From: Welwitschia mirabilis
Taxonomy: Eukaryota > Gnetophyta > Gnetopsida > Welwitschiales
NCBI GenBank assembly: GCA_051453625.1
Contig: JBOZIK010000001.1
Coordinates: forward strand, 16,674,135 to 16,738,134
Reading direction: 5' to 3'
Length of the DNA stretch: 64,000 nt
In this document: piece by piece, positions 1 through 10,413 of the stretch
Numbering within the stretch: the stretch's first letter is position 1
Layout: every line of letters starts with the position of its first letter
Notes under the pieces: generated by a model
Databases searched by the model: none
What the model was told of the DNA's origin: nothing
Seen by the model: the letters and a program-made list of their open reading frames with translations, nothing else
Translations under genes and position numbers: made by a program

Positions 1-800
1 TCCAATTAAATTTAGTATCTTTTTCAAGTAATAGATAAAGGGGTTTACAAACCTTATCATAATCATGAATAAAATAATGATAAAAACCAGCATAACTAAG
101 AAATGATCTAACTTGTTTAACATTAGTTGGAGTGCTAAGGTTTTTAATGATATCAAATTTTGTAGGATCCATCTTAATCCCTTTCTTCAAAATGTGATGA
201 CCTAAACATGTTTAACAAGGATTAAACTCTTTTTCCAACTCAAATATAGGCCACTCTCTATACATTAATTCAAGAATTTCTCTAATCTTTCTATGGTTTT
301 TTTAAAGATTTCACCAAAGTTGAAGAAGTCATTTATAAGATTTTAATAGAATCTTCTATCATGTCAAAATTAATCCTTATCATTTCTTGTTGAAAATTTC
401 TAATGACATTGCAAAGTATAAAGGGCATTCTCTAAAGGCAAAGATTCCAAAGGGTAAGGTAAAGATTGTTTTGGCTTTGTCTTCACTTACTATGCAAACT
501 TGATTATGGTAACTATACCGATTAAAAAAATAATAGTAGGCATAACCTTATATTATATTAAGTACTTGATTAAAAAAGTCTAAAGGACAATTATCTTTTT
601 TATTGATCTCATTAAGTTTTCTAAAATCAATGCACATTCTTCATTTTTTACTCATTTTGGGAACTACTACTAAAGGGTTAAACCACTTACTATTGATATA
701 GCATATATGATCTTGACATCCATAAGTTTAAAAATTTCATCTTTAACAATTATTAGACTATAGAAAAAGGGATGGCAACTAAGTCTTTATGGATCTAAGC
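1..800 (-). pseudogene. Ty3 reverse transcriptase fragment, inactive
   Basis: Conceptual minus-strand translation gives, in order, R-M-C-I-D-F-R-K-L-N-E-I near 610-640 (the WRVCIDYRKLN block of plant Ty3 RTs), G-Y-N-Q-V near 510-530, T-L-P-F-G-I-F-A-F-R near 430-470 (the CPFGTFAYRRMPFGL block) and L-I-N-D-F-F-N-F-G-E near 310-345. It then gives L-G-H-H-I-L-K-K-G-I-K with V-R-S-F-L-S-Y-A-G-F-Y at about 40-210, which is the RT thumb and connection. The catalytic Tyr/Phe-x-Asp-Asp reads I-N-D, so the first aspartate is Asn, a GAT-to-AAT change at about 329-337. Several frame changes and stops are needed to join the blocks. The fold would lack metal binding even if it were expressed. Family identification is secure; the exact borders are not. 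Confidence 0.85.
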
Positions 801-992
801 AAAGGTATCTTCTTTAGAATTTAAGAGTGACATGAAGTTGGATTCTTGTTGAGGAGTAAGAAGTTCACTTATTATCAAGGGTTTCTTAATATTATTAGAT
901 AGAAAAATGTATTTCATACCTTTAGGCAATTTCTTAAGTTCTAAGTTGGAATTTTCCATTATCGTCCTATCTGTCATGGATATGATAGACAT
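795..992 (-). pseudogene. Ty3 polyprotein linker between protease and RT
   Basis: An open stretch of 65 codons contains L-K-K-L-P-K-G-M-K-Y-I-F-L followed by P-L-I-I-S-E-L-L-T-P-Q-Q-E. This is the usual pattern of plant Ty3 polyproteins just before RT (LPxxLKYAYLG...PVIIxxxLTxxQE). It lies between the protease (upstream on the minus strand) and the RT blocks, as expected. A second copy of the same block is at 13740-13850 in the neighbouring element. The ATG at its start has no meaning of its own, because the stretch is an internal part of a broken polyprotein. Confidence 0.75.
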
Positions 993-1099
993 CGGATGAT
1001 ACTCTTCAAAAATGTATACTAATAAATAAGCATGTTTAGTTTCCTCCTAATTGACATATTCCTTATTCTCAAACCCAAAATAGTGTATTTCAATAAGGT

Positions 1100-1640
1100 T
1101 ATCATACAAAGTTGGTTTTTATAGCATTATCAATCTCTTCTTAATTGGCTAATGTTGTAAAAACAAGGTTGATTTAAGTTCTTCTTATAAATTAAACTCA
1201 TCTCCCATGTTTGTTTTAGTGGAATCAAAAACTCGAATGGTAAACTTCTTATTTCCTATATAACATTCCATCATTATAGTCTGTGTATCAATAATACAGT
1301 GGGCAATTGCATAAAAGGCTCTTTCTAAGAATAGTGGATAACCTCCATCATGTTCTACCTCAATGATGACCACATCTATGGGATAAAAAGATTTTTTAAT
1401 TTGGATGACTAGGTTCTTAATAATTCCTAATAGTTTCTTAATTAAAGTATCAACTAACTCTAAGATAATTCATGTAGGTTCTATTCTATTTTCTAACCTA
1501 AGTCTTTTACATATGTAAAGAGGTATGATGTTAACACTAGATCCTCTGTCAATTAAAGATTTTTCAATTCTTTTATTTCCTTCCATGGTGATATTAATAG
1601 TTGCTACTCTAGAATCTTTAAATTTAGGACACTTTTTCAT
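1100..1640 (-). pseudogene. Retropepsin-like aspartic protease of Ty3 element
   Basis: The active-site block reads S-L-I-D-R-G-S-S-V-N-I-I-P at about 1525-1560, corresponding to the ALIDxGASVNxLP motif of plant retropepsins, with Arg replacing Ser/Thr/Leu after the catalytic Asp. About 60 codons downstream comes V-V-I-I-E-V-E-H-D-G-G-Y-P-L-F-L-E-R-A-F (1185-1373), which matches the VxxExExDxxxPLILGRPF second half. One stop is visible between the halves. The enzyme would cut the gag-pol precursor. The degenerate active site and the stop argue against any activity. The homologous block in the element at 12216-16904 reads A-L-I-D-I-G-E-S-V-N. Confidence 0.82.
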
Positions 1641-1828
1641 GACTAATTTGAAAATAGATTGATCAAAAAAAAATTTTCTAGGAATGGTACATTTTTATTT
1701 TCTTCTTACTAGGTATTTCCACAACTTAGAATATTAAGAATTCTCTTGTAAGAGTTTCTAAAAAGATAAGTTGATGTTTAATTCTTACATCAAGGTTTTC
1801 AAATGCTCCTCAAACATAGGATTCATGT

Positions 1829-3591
1829 TTAACCTATCAAGCTAAGAAGTAGATGGTTTCTTTCCTTTGTTTTCTTGTAAAGAATTTTAATGGTTGTTTT
1901 AGCATGTGATGTTAATGGAAAGTTGTACGAGTCCAAAATTTCTACATCATTTTCCTCATTACTTTTTTTATTATTTTTGGAAGTTGAAACCCCATGGGTA
2001 AGAGGTGTTATAGCATTTTCACTTCTCGTTATTACCTTTAAATCTATCTTAACTTTATTTGGTTTGGGTAAAGGTTGAAATGTAAGAAACCCTTGTGGTC
2101 TTTGATTAGCAAGCATCATTTGTTGAAGCACATTCACTAAGTTTTCAATATTACTGTTAGTCTTTCCAATAGTAGTGTTGGTCTTTTCTTGCATTTTTTA
2201 ATTTTTCTATGAAATCTCTAAGTGGATCATTTTGATTTAGTTAAAAATTAAAGTTATTTGGTTGAAATTTTGAATTCCTGTTCTCAAAAGGTTTTCATTA
2301 TAATTGTCCACCTATTTTTTATTGAAATTGTGGTTGGCTTTTAAAGTTAGATGTTCTTTTGTTAAATGTACAAACTTCCTCAAACATCCTCTCTTTAAAA
2401 GTTGGCAACAAGGGATAATATTTTGTTGAATGAGAGTTTTTTTCACAAATTTCACAAGTTGAGGTTGTGATTTTACCATTTACTATCTTTACATTAACTA
2501 TCAATTACATGTACTTCTTTAAAGTGGTGGTGAAATCCTTAATTAAATTAGTTGAGTCACCTTCCTTTTCTTCCTTGTCTTATTTAACCTTTTTCAAATC
2601 TTTTAGAAGATGGCCTAAAGTTTGATTTTCCTTAGTGGGTTTAGGCCAAGTTTGACTTATCTCTCCTAAGTTTCCAACACACTTCATACATCTTATAAGA
2701 CTAGGTTCAACAAGTTTCTGCCATAAGAAGAGTCTATAAGTATTTAGTCTGACTATTTAATTCACTATAGAAATAATTAACTAGTTCTTCTTTATGGAAT
2801 TCTTCAATAGGATTAGAATGGCTAGCTAAGATAAAATGTTTATAAGTTGTGGCATAATCTGCGTGTGGTCATTGTTAAAAATTGCTAACTTCCTTTTTTC
2901 TTTTTCTCATGAAACTTTCACTTAGAAATCTTTTGATAAAATTGTCTTACATTTGACTTCATAATTTAAGACTCTTATGTGGACTGGTTTTTAAGCCAAA
3001 TTTTTTCCCTTGCTCTAAGTGTGAATAGAAAACTAATCATGTAAGTATAATTACTAATACATTTCTTTTCATTTCCTAAGGTAACTATAAGTTATTCAAA
3101 ATCAGCTATACATTGGAAAGACTCTTCCTCAGATTCTCTAAAAAAATTTAGATAAGCACTTAAATGTTTTAATTCTACATCATTACTAGAAGGTAAATCA
3201 AAGGGATTTTGAATTTTACTTTCTCTATTAGTAATTAAATCTCTAAGGGTAATGTTTACATTTGAGGTAGAAGTTCTTATTACGATTAATAATCTAGACA
3301 AATAATTTGCTTTTGTTTTTATGATCATTTTAACACATTTGAAGAAGAAATGACACAATCCACTTCTATAGTACAATTTTCTTTTGCAAAATCTAATTCT
3401 AAAATAATAAAGGCAGAAAAATCTTTTTCTTCAATTCTTGGAATTTACATATCTGGGGTGTGCATATCTGGATTTTGCTCAAAGTTGAATAATTCCTCTC
3501 TGATATTTTTTTCAATCAAGTTTGTCTCTCTCTGATATTTTATCTTTCTACCAAAATTCATCATATCACTACATACTTAGATAGTAATAAA
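1829..3591 (-). pseudogene. Ty3 gag remnant with decayed zinc knuckle
   Basis: The gag N-terminal part is at 3376-2650 (R-D-L-I-T-N-R-E-S-K-I-Q-N-P-F-D-L-P, then a core segment ending in F-Y-S-E-L-N-S-Q-T-K-Y). The zinc knuckle lies in 2319-2504 and reads C-E-I-C-E-K-N-S-H-S-T-K-Y-Y, a CX2CX4HX4C box whose last Cys is Tyr. A coiled segment follows at 1829-2194, with N-I-E-N-L-V-N-V-L-Q-Q-M-M-L-A-N-Q-R-P-Q-G. Homologous blocks occur at 57400-58760, 31050-31400 and 14700-16400, so these are family-wide features. Gag would form the particle core and bind the RNA. Stops and shifts separate the segments. The annotation stops at the N gap at 3592. Confidence 0.8.
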
Positions 3592-3632
3592 NNNNNNNNN
3601 NNNNNNNNNNNNNNNNNNNNNNNNNNNNNNNN
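3592..3632. other. Assembly gap (41 N) between two gag copies
   Basis: A run of N separates one copy of the gag N-terminal region from a second, homologous copy. The gap sits exactly at the repeat junction, so the order and spacing here are uncertain. Confidence 0.98.
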
Positions 3633-4320
3633 TCGTAGACAGAGGTATAATCTTCGTTAGGGAGTTGTTGGAAGTTTGTAACTTCTTTCTTACATTTCTG
3701 GAGGTAGTTTCACTCATGAATATTTTGATGAAGGCTTCTTAAACTTGACTCTAAGATTTCAAGCTCTTATAAGGAATTATTTTAAGACAAATTTTTTCTT
3801 TATCTCTCAAGATCATGGAAAAGATAACCATATAGGTTCTAATAGTTATGCACTTTTTACCATTTTTAGAGGTAAGGATAAGTTGTTCAATTTCTGTGAT
3901 GTATTATAAATCATCTTCGTCTAGTTCTCCACTAAAGGAAGGATAAGCATGTAAGTTTTTAAGTTCCACATCATCACTGAGAGGTAAGTCAAAAGGATTT
4001 TGGATCTCATGCTTTTGTGTTGCAATAAGATCTCTCAAAGTAGCACAAGTATTGAGTTGAGAAGGAGTAGAAGTAATGATTCTAATAACTGGGGGTGGAT
4101 TTGGAGAGATATATTATTTTTGCTTCTGGTTAGAGGTCAACATAATATCAAATTTAGGCTCTACAGAATTAAAATTAGAAATTGCAGGAAATTGTGAATT
4201 TTGCGTACCTTCGCTATTTTGATTTTTAATTTTAAAATTTAGCAAACCTTCTCTAATATTTTTTGCAATGAACTATTTCTCTCTCTGGTATTTTCCACCT
4301 TTTTCAACATTAACCATTTA
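3633..4320 (-). pseudogene. Second, duplicated gag N-terminal segment
   Basis: This stretch is homologous to about 2880-3540 at a spacing of roughly 790 bp. Both carry the block that on the plus strand reads 'aggtaaatcaaagggatttt' or 'aggtaagtcaaaaggatttt' (about 3188 and 3980), coding N-P-F-D-L-P on the minus strand. Both end in a 'tctctctgatatttt'-like tail (about 3530 and 4280). The two copies are clearly diverged from each other. It could be an old tandem duplication inside one element, or the start of a second element joined across the N gap. Confidence 0.7.
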
Positions 4321-4589
4321 GTCTTAGGGCTAAAGTATTATCTTGTAGATCATCTGAATGATAACCTGGATGATAGAGATATAAAACATAGACAACCATA
4401 GAAAGAGAGAAAGTTGAAAATAAACAGTTGTCTGACTGTGATGTCTGGATGATAAAGGAGACATCAGGGGTTAGTAAAAAATTTAAAACTAAAACAAAAT
4501 ACTTATAGAGTACTAGTATACTGCTATTATAGCAAACATCTAAAATATCCACTGAAGTAATGATAACACTCAGTCTTTAAACAGCCTTT

Positions 4590-4605
4590 CTCGGCAATGG
4601 CATCA
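4590..4605 (-). other. Primer binding site, tRNA-Asp type, decayed
   Basis: The plus strand reads CTCGGCAATGGCATCA, against the tRNA-Asp 3' end CCCGGCAACGGCGCCA typical of Athila/Tat elements. The differences are transitions. It sits 8 bases left of the LTR start TGGTGTG, the right place for a minus-strand element. Confidence 0.75.
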
Positions 4606-4613
4606 ATTTATTA

Positions 4614-6160
4614 TGGTGTGTATTTATGCAATATTTTACACCTTGATCTAAATCTTGTTAATTACAAATAAGATACACAAGCACAGCATGCTAGTATAGA
4701 TGAAAGTGATTCGAAATGTTGTAATTCTGTCAAAGGCCAATAGTATGGGAATGTAAGAGTTGATTTTAAGATAGAAATATGTAACCCTAATCTACTGAAA
4801 TAAATTAGAATACATGGAATTAAAATATGCTTATGCAAAACTAATCTAGGAATAGAAATAACAATGCACCTAAACTAATTAATCTGAAACTTGATAAAGG
4901 ATGACCTCATAATATATATAATAAAATAAACCTGTTACGAATCTTAAACAACATAAACTATGAAGGATAAGTTCTTGAATAAAAATGATAATTTATATTA
5001 AAAGCATAAAAGGCATTTGTATCACAAAGTAGTCATTCTTTAATGGAGGAAACGTCACCCAACAATAAGATAACATCTCTCTAGATTATCAGATGGTTCT
5101 CCGATCCCAAGATCTCCTGTCACGAGTATATCAGGTACTATCAAAGATAATTAAGAATTAAGAGGGATACCTTTATTTGTAAACAAAAAAGAAAGGAAAA
5201 CTAATAGAAAAGTAGAGGAGAAACCTTAGCTAACATGCAAAGTAAAGTTGCAAAGAAGTGGCGACAACTTGGGAAAACATTCGATAAAAGTATGAGAGAA
5301 TAATGTTATCCTTCAAATCATTCAGACAAAGCAAGAAATAACAAAGATTAATAATTGGAACACTTGGTTTTCTCTTGCTTAACTACTTATGAACTGCATG
5401 TAAACTTGTTATCACCCTATTTGAGATATTATCTGATAGTAACGTCTAGATGATGAGGTGGACAATAAGCTTTTATTAATCTTTAGTTAGTCTGATTGCT
5501 TGTTTTTTTGCAAGAATCATTATCTAAAATATTATTTATCTATATCTACATGAAATGCTTGTAATTTATTTGGAAACTATATATTTTCATTCTCTTCATC
5601 TTGATTCTCAATTATCATAAGAACTAAGCATTTATCTATTAATTCATCTATAAAACAACTCAAAATACCCTATTAAATACATATAAGTTGGTGGCACAAC
5701 AACTACCTATGAATTATCAGGCTATTACACTCCTCACATATTATTATCTTACCTATTCAACCTTTCAAATTTTTAATGCTTATCTAAAGTAAGTAAAATA
5801 TCTATTTTAAGTTATTTTATGATACTATAAAAATTGTATGTGAGGAAGATTTAATTATTTTAGACCTTGTAAAATTACTATACTTTGGTTGAATGTGTAT
5901 GAGGTCAAAGTTTTATGCCTATACATAATGCATCATCATCTTATCCTTCTAAGATCTTGAGCTTCATTTATTATTAGAAAACTAGGTTTTAGTTGTTCTC
6001 TGGTCTCTTTTATCCCTATGATTTATTGGTTCTTTTTTATAACTCTTATGTTTATAAATTACTAAGTAATACTATACATCACTCAATAAATCCAATTTAA
6101 TCACAAGTTAAGCTCTAATGTTAAAATGTATAATGAATTATAATAATTGTATCTAGGCCC
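4614..6160 (-). repeat. LTR of the first Athila-like element
   Basis: It begins with TGGTGTGTATTTATGCAAT, as do the LTRs at 6168 and 10414, and keeps the same order of landmarks: an early 'agcatgctagtatagat' block, a mid block 'ttctttaatggaggaaacgt' and a late block 'aagttggtggcacaacaac'. It is clearly more diverged from 6168-7928 than that LTR is from 10414-12215, so it belongs to another subfamily or is older. The right end is uncertain: the next LTR starts at 6168, so the two LTRs nearly abut. I see no coding potential. Confidence 0.7.
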
Positions 6161-6167
6161 TCTGTTA

Positions 6168-7928
6168 TGGTGTGAATTTATGCAATCTTGAAGTCCTTTA
6201 CATAAACCTGTAAATCAAATAACTTGCAAAAAAACACATGCTAGCATAAACATGTGTTCACCCTAATGTCATAAACTTAATAAAGGCACTAAGCTTAGAG
6301 TTAAAGAATTGATTTCCAAAAGTAGTTTTTGGTCTTTTATCCTTTACTAACTGAAAGTAAATAATAAAGTAATTATAATGCAAGATGAATGAATATGAAA
6401 TGCAAGTAAATAGAAGTGGAAATGAAATGGATTCACTTGGTTCCTAATCCTTTTATCATAAGGACTAACTTCTAACCTTTCTATCATAAATACTATATTT
6501 TCTATAATTCATATTAATTAAAAAGAGCATTTAACTAGTTCTTAATTAATATAAACTATAAGATCTACCAAGTAGAATATGAAATATGCAATATGGAATG
6601 AAATAAAAATGCAATGCAAACCTACTACCAACCAAGGTCAACCTTAATAAAGATTGCCCTCATGATCTAAATAAATCCAAACTTGTCACTAACTAAGATT
6701 AACTCAAATCATAAGGAACATTCATATAACTAGAGTGAAAATAGTATTTGTATTAATCAAAAGAACTTTACATCCACTTACAATAGGATGACAGCACCTC
6801 AATGGAAGAGACATAGCTTAACACTAAGAGAAACCCCTTTCTGCATCTATTAGATGAACCTCATATCTTTAAGCTTCCATCACAAGCATATCAAATATAA
6901 AATATGGTTTGAAAGTAAAGGAGGAAAGGGTATTTATGATTTTATATGAACTATAATCCTAGACATTCATTAAGGAAACTCTAGCCATCCACATGGCCCA
7001 TTTGGTACTCTTTACAATGAAATTTATTACTGCAGTGTAAAAATAGTTATCATCCTATTTATTGTCCACATGATAAAGGGAATGATGCCATCTCAATGCC
7101 TTGAGTTATGTTCCATGTGCTTCCATGGGTTGTCCATGCATGTTATAGATGTTGTCATCCTATCGGTCATCCACACGACATAGGGAACAATGCCACCTAA
7201 ATTGCTTAGGTTGCATGTCCATGTGCTACCATCAGTTCTGCGGCCTTTTTCAATGTGATTAAGTTTGTCATTCTACTTTGTATGCATGTGTTATTCAAGT
7301 GTTGTCCATGTGCTGCTCCTCTTGTGTAGCTATCATGATGAGCTGTCGTCCCATCTATGATAAGGATGATAGTGGGGATGATACTCTTCTCAAGCTCTTC
7401 AAGTAGCGTAAATTGGTCTTCTTCAACTTTAGTCTTCCTTCATGCTAAGTATCAGAACATGCCTAAAATAGCTCTAATTATGCTAAGAATTACATATTTT
7501 CATGATTATCGTATAACTCTTCATAATTAGCAAAATTGCATCAAAACCTATATAAATGTCCTACAAAAGTACTCTAAATATACCATCAAATTCCTATAAA
7601 TTGGCATTGCAACATAGCCCCCTACTTAGCCTTATTGGTCCCTGACAAAGTAGGTGATCAACTAGATTATGAGCCAATTTGACTCAGATAATCATCAACT
7701 AAAGAAATGGAATTTTGAGTTCCATTTATCATGCAGGAATAGATGACAACAATCCATTAATACAATTAATACTGTAGTTATAAGGCCCTTACTTAAACTC
7801 ATCAAAATAGTCCAAATAAATGTCATACACATAAACAAGTCAACGAATGTAATGACTATAGTTCAGAAAAATGATAATGTATATGCATAAATTGAGAAGG
7901 TAATGCTGAAACTAATATGTAAGATTAA
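6168..7928 (-). repeat. Athila-like LTR, copy A (direct repeat of 10414-12215)
   Basis: It is visibly similar over its whole length to 10414-12215. It starts TGGTGTGAATTTATGCAATC and ends near 'aattgagaaggtaatgct...aagattaa', after which the two copies diverge. The length of about 1.76 kb fits Athila/Tat LTRs. As the left LTR of a minus-strand element it would be the 3' LTR of the short internal region at 7929-10413. The canonical CA end and a polypurine tract are not evident. Confidence 0.82.
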
Positions 7929-8002
7929 TGTTGGTGGCCTAAATTTGCACTTCAAAAGTAATCAATGCTATAAATAGGAAATTGCAATTAGGCTTAGTAT
8001 AG

Positions 8003-8102
8003 NNNNNNNNNNNNNNNNNNNNNNNNNNNNNNNNNNNNNNNNNNNNNNNNNNNNNNNNNNNNNNNNNNNNNNNNNNNNNNNNNNNNNNNNNNNNNNNNNN
8101 NN
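8003..8102. other. Assembly gap (100 N)
   Basis: A run of exactly 100 N, probably a gap of unknown length. It falls just left of the end of the acidic ORF, so pol sequence could be missing here. Confidence 0.98.
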
Positions 8103-9534
8103 AAGAAATCTTTAAGGGCTTTTGAGAATGTTTCATAAGATGAAGAAGCTCCTTAAGATTTAATTAAAAGCATGGATTATCATCAAGAAGATAAGGCTTT
8201 CCCAATGTAAAATTCCAAGATATTCCAAGTTAAATCTTTAAAAAGAATAATCATTAAAAGCACAAGGTATAGTGGACTTGGTAGAAAAAGAATGAATGTT
8301 ACTTTGAGAATCACATGAATGTTTAAAAGGAAGAGATGGAGAGATAAGAGAAATAGACTCTTTAAAGTGATGGATGTCATGAAAGTCAAGTAAAAGAATA
8401 TGGTCTTTAGAATTATATGAAGGTGTAATCAGAAGAGATGGAGAAAGGTTATTATTATTAATGTTATGAGGTAATATAAAGGTGGAAATAAAAGTAAAAG
8501 GGGAAGTGAAGGAACAGATGTGATTTAAATTTGAACATAAAGGCATAGATGGGGAAAATGTAGAAATATGGGTGGAATGAACAAGTCTATTTTATATAAA
8601 GTTTAAATGAATCTCTATTAGTCCTTTATTAATTTACATTTCTTCACTAGTATTCATGTCATTATGTTATTGGATTGTTTTTGTACTTTACTCACCATTG
8701 TTTGTGACTATATCTTCCTTCTCTTATTGAAGATTACTTTTATTCTCTAAATGATTGGATTCATCAAAAAGATTATCAAGTGATATAAGAGCATCATCTT
8801 CATCATTGATTTAAAGGTTTTCAGCTTTCTCATGATTAGATTCCTCATCTTGATTGTCTAACAATAAATTAATGGTAGGGATATAACCTAATATCTTAAT
8901 ATCATCATCTAATAAATGGTCATCTTTCTCCTAATGGTTGAATTATTGAGTTTCATTATTATTGTTTTCTTTTTTCTTATCTCCTAATGATTAGGATGTT
9001 AAATTTTTATTCACAAATTCAACTTCAAGTTGAAAGCAAGAGTTAGCATCATCATTAATTTCTAAGTTTCTTTATTCTTCTGAAGATAAGGTGAAGTAGG
9101 ATAATTGTGAGGATGTTCTATTATAAAATATCCTTGAATATGTAAAAGAGATTGTTGCAAGTTTTTAACTAATTTTTCTAAGTTCTTATAGGTGTTCTTT
9201 TTCTTCTTCATTATTTCACCAATCATTTCTCTTAATGAATCTTTTTTGTTTTCATAATAGTTGATAGAAGATGGTTCTTCTTGATAGTAATGCATGGAAG
9301 ATGATTAGGATTGAAAAATATGATTGTAAAAAGTTTGTCTAAATGAGGTGGAATTCCTAAAATATGGAGAATCTTCATCATTATATTAATATGAGGTTTG
9401 AAAAGAAGAGGAAAAATAATAGGTAGGTTGAAAAGAAGAAGGGACCCAATTCCTATTTTCAACATGATTTTATAATGATTGCTATCTTTTAGCAAAGATT
9501 TCTCAAAGTGTTTTATTACCAATGTCCTTATCAT
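8103..9534 (-). pseudogene. Gag-tail plus acidic protein, shared with 31330-32400 on the plus strand
   Basis: The minus-strand reading first gives a coiled segment R-E-M-I-G-E-I-M-K-K-K-K, then N-L-E-K-L-V-K-N-L-Q-Q-S-L (9062-9295), like the gag tail in the sister elements. An acidic region follows (about 8940-8690) with D-D-H-L-L-D-D-D-I-K-I-L-G-Y-I-P and E-K-E-D-I-V. Then comes 8180-8546 with H-F-K-E-S-I-S-L-I-S-P-S and S-N-I-H-S-F-S-T-K-S-T, and at the gap M-K-H-S-Q-K-P-L-K-I-S. All four blocks recur in the same order on the plus strand at 31540-32400. Stops and shifts interrupt it. Function is unknown. It occupies the place where protease would normally begin. Confidence 0.7.
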
Positions 9535-10389
9535 TTTACAACTTTCTTCTCCTTTCAGAAAGAAGTTCTACAATGGTTTTTCTATTATGATTTATTAAAG
9601 CAAGTGAGATGAATGAAATAAAAACATTTAGATTAAGATGGTAAGGAAGATAGGCACACAATAAAGGTCAAGGTTTCCTCTCTTGGATGATTCATCATTA
9701 AAAATGATATTTCTTAATACTCAAAAGACGCAAGATCATTATTTCCAATTGACTACATAGAGAAAAGAAAATCTAATTCTAAAAAAAAGAAATAAATCCT
9801 AGAATTTGTGTACCTATGTTATGCGTACCTAGAATTTTATTTGAATTCAAATAATTCTTAATGTTTTTATTAATCCAGTTCCTTGTTGGCTGATATTTCA
9901 TCTTTTTACCAAAATTCCTTATATCCTTGCATGCACAAATAGTAAACAAGAACTAAAATCAAATGTAATGAATCGTCATTCATCTGGTCATGAAGACGAA
10001 AGAAAGGACAATGATAATAGAGAAACTAAACTCAAAAAATATTAGAACTCTAAAAACTACAAAAGAAAGATTATAGAAACCAAAACTATCATCCCCACTG
10101 TCATGGAATGATAGATAAAGGATAATACTTTATTACTAGATTGTAAAAAAACAAAAATTATGAAAACAAAAATTAAATTCAAAATTTCAAAACCATCATG
10201 CCCTATGTTGTTTAGACGATAAAGAGAACAACAGGGTCCCTAAAAGTTAGAGAAAACAAAATTTTGTAGAAATAAATATACATTAAATTATACTAAAAAT
10301 ATAGCATTAATTCAAATAAATAGCATGAACAAAAAGATTCAAGGTATTTATCTAGTTAATGACAATCCTCTTAGCTCCTTATGACATTT

Positions 10390-10405
10390 CTCAACAATGA
10401 TGTCA
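10390..10405 (-). other. Primer binding site, tRNA-Asp type, heavily decayed
   Basis: The plus strand reads CTCAACAATGATGTCA. Compared with 4590-4605 (CTCGGCAATGGCATCA) and the intact form, the differences are mostly G-to-A and C-to-T. It lies 8 bases left of the LTR start at 10414. Confidence 0.65.
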
Positions 10406-10413
10406 AAATATTG

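Larger units (their letters stand above)
1..4613 (-). mobile_element. Athila/Tat-like Ty3 retrotransposon, internal region (pol-PR-gag), decayed and cut by the window edge
   Basis: On the minus strand, reading from high to low coordinates, the order is primer binding site (4590-4605), gag (4320-1829, with a duplicated part), retropepsin (about 1640-1100), the conserved pre-RT segment (992-795) and reverse transcriptase (about 800-1, running off the window). This order is that of Ty3/gypsy elements. The tRNA-Asp-type primer site and the protein resemblances point to the Athila/Tat branch. All frames are broken by stops and shifts, so this is a fossil. The 5' LTR is at 4614-6160; the 3' LTR, RNase H and integrase would lie to the left of the window. 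Confidence 0.85.
7929..10413 (-). mobile_element. Short Athila-like element interior without protease or RT
   Basis: This 2.5-kb interior lies between two similar LTRs (6168-7928 and 10414-12215) and carries a primer site at its right end (10390-10405). I recognise only a gag-type coiled segment and a conserved acidic protein (8103-9534), with no protease, RT, RNase H or integrase. It includes a 100-base N gap (8003-8102). The segment 9535-10389 is leader-like and non-coding. The structure suggests a non-autonomous derivative, but deletion or the gap could also explain the missing pol. Confidence 0.7.
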
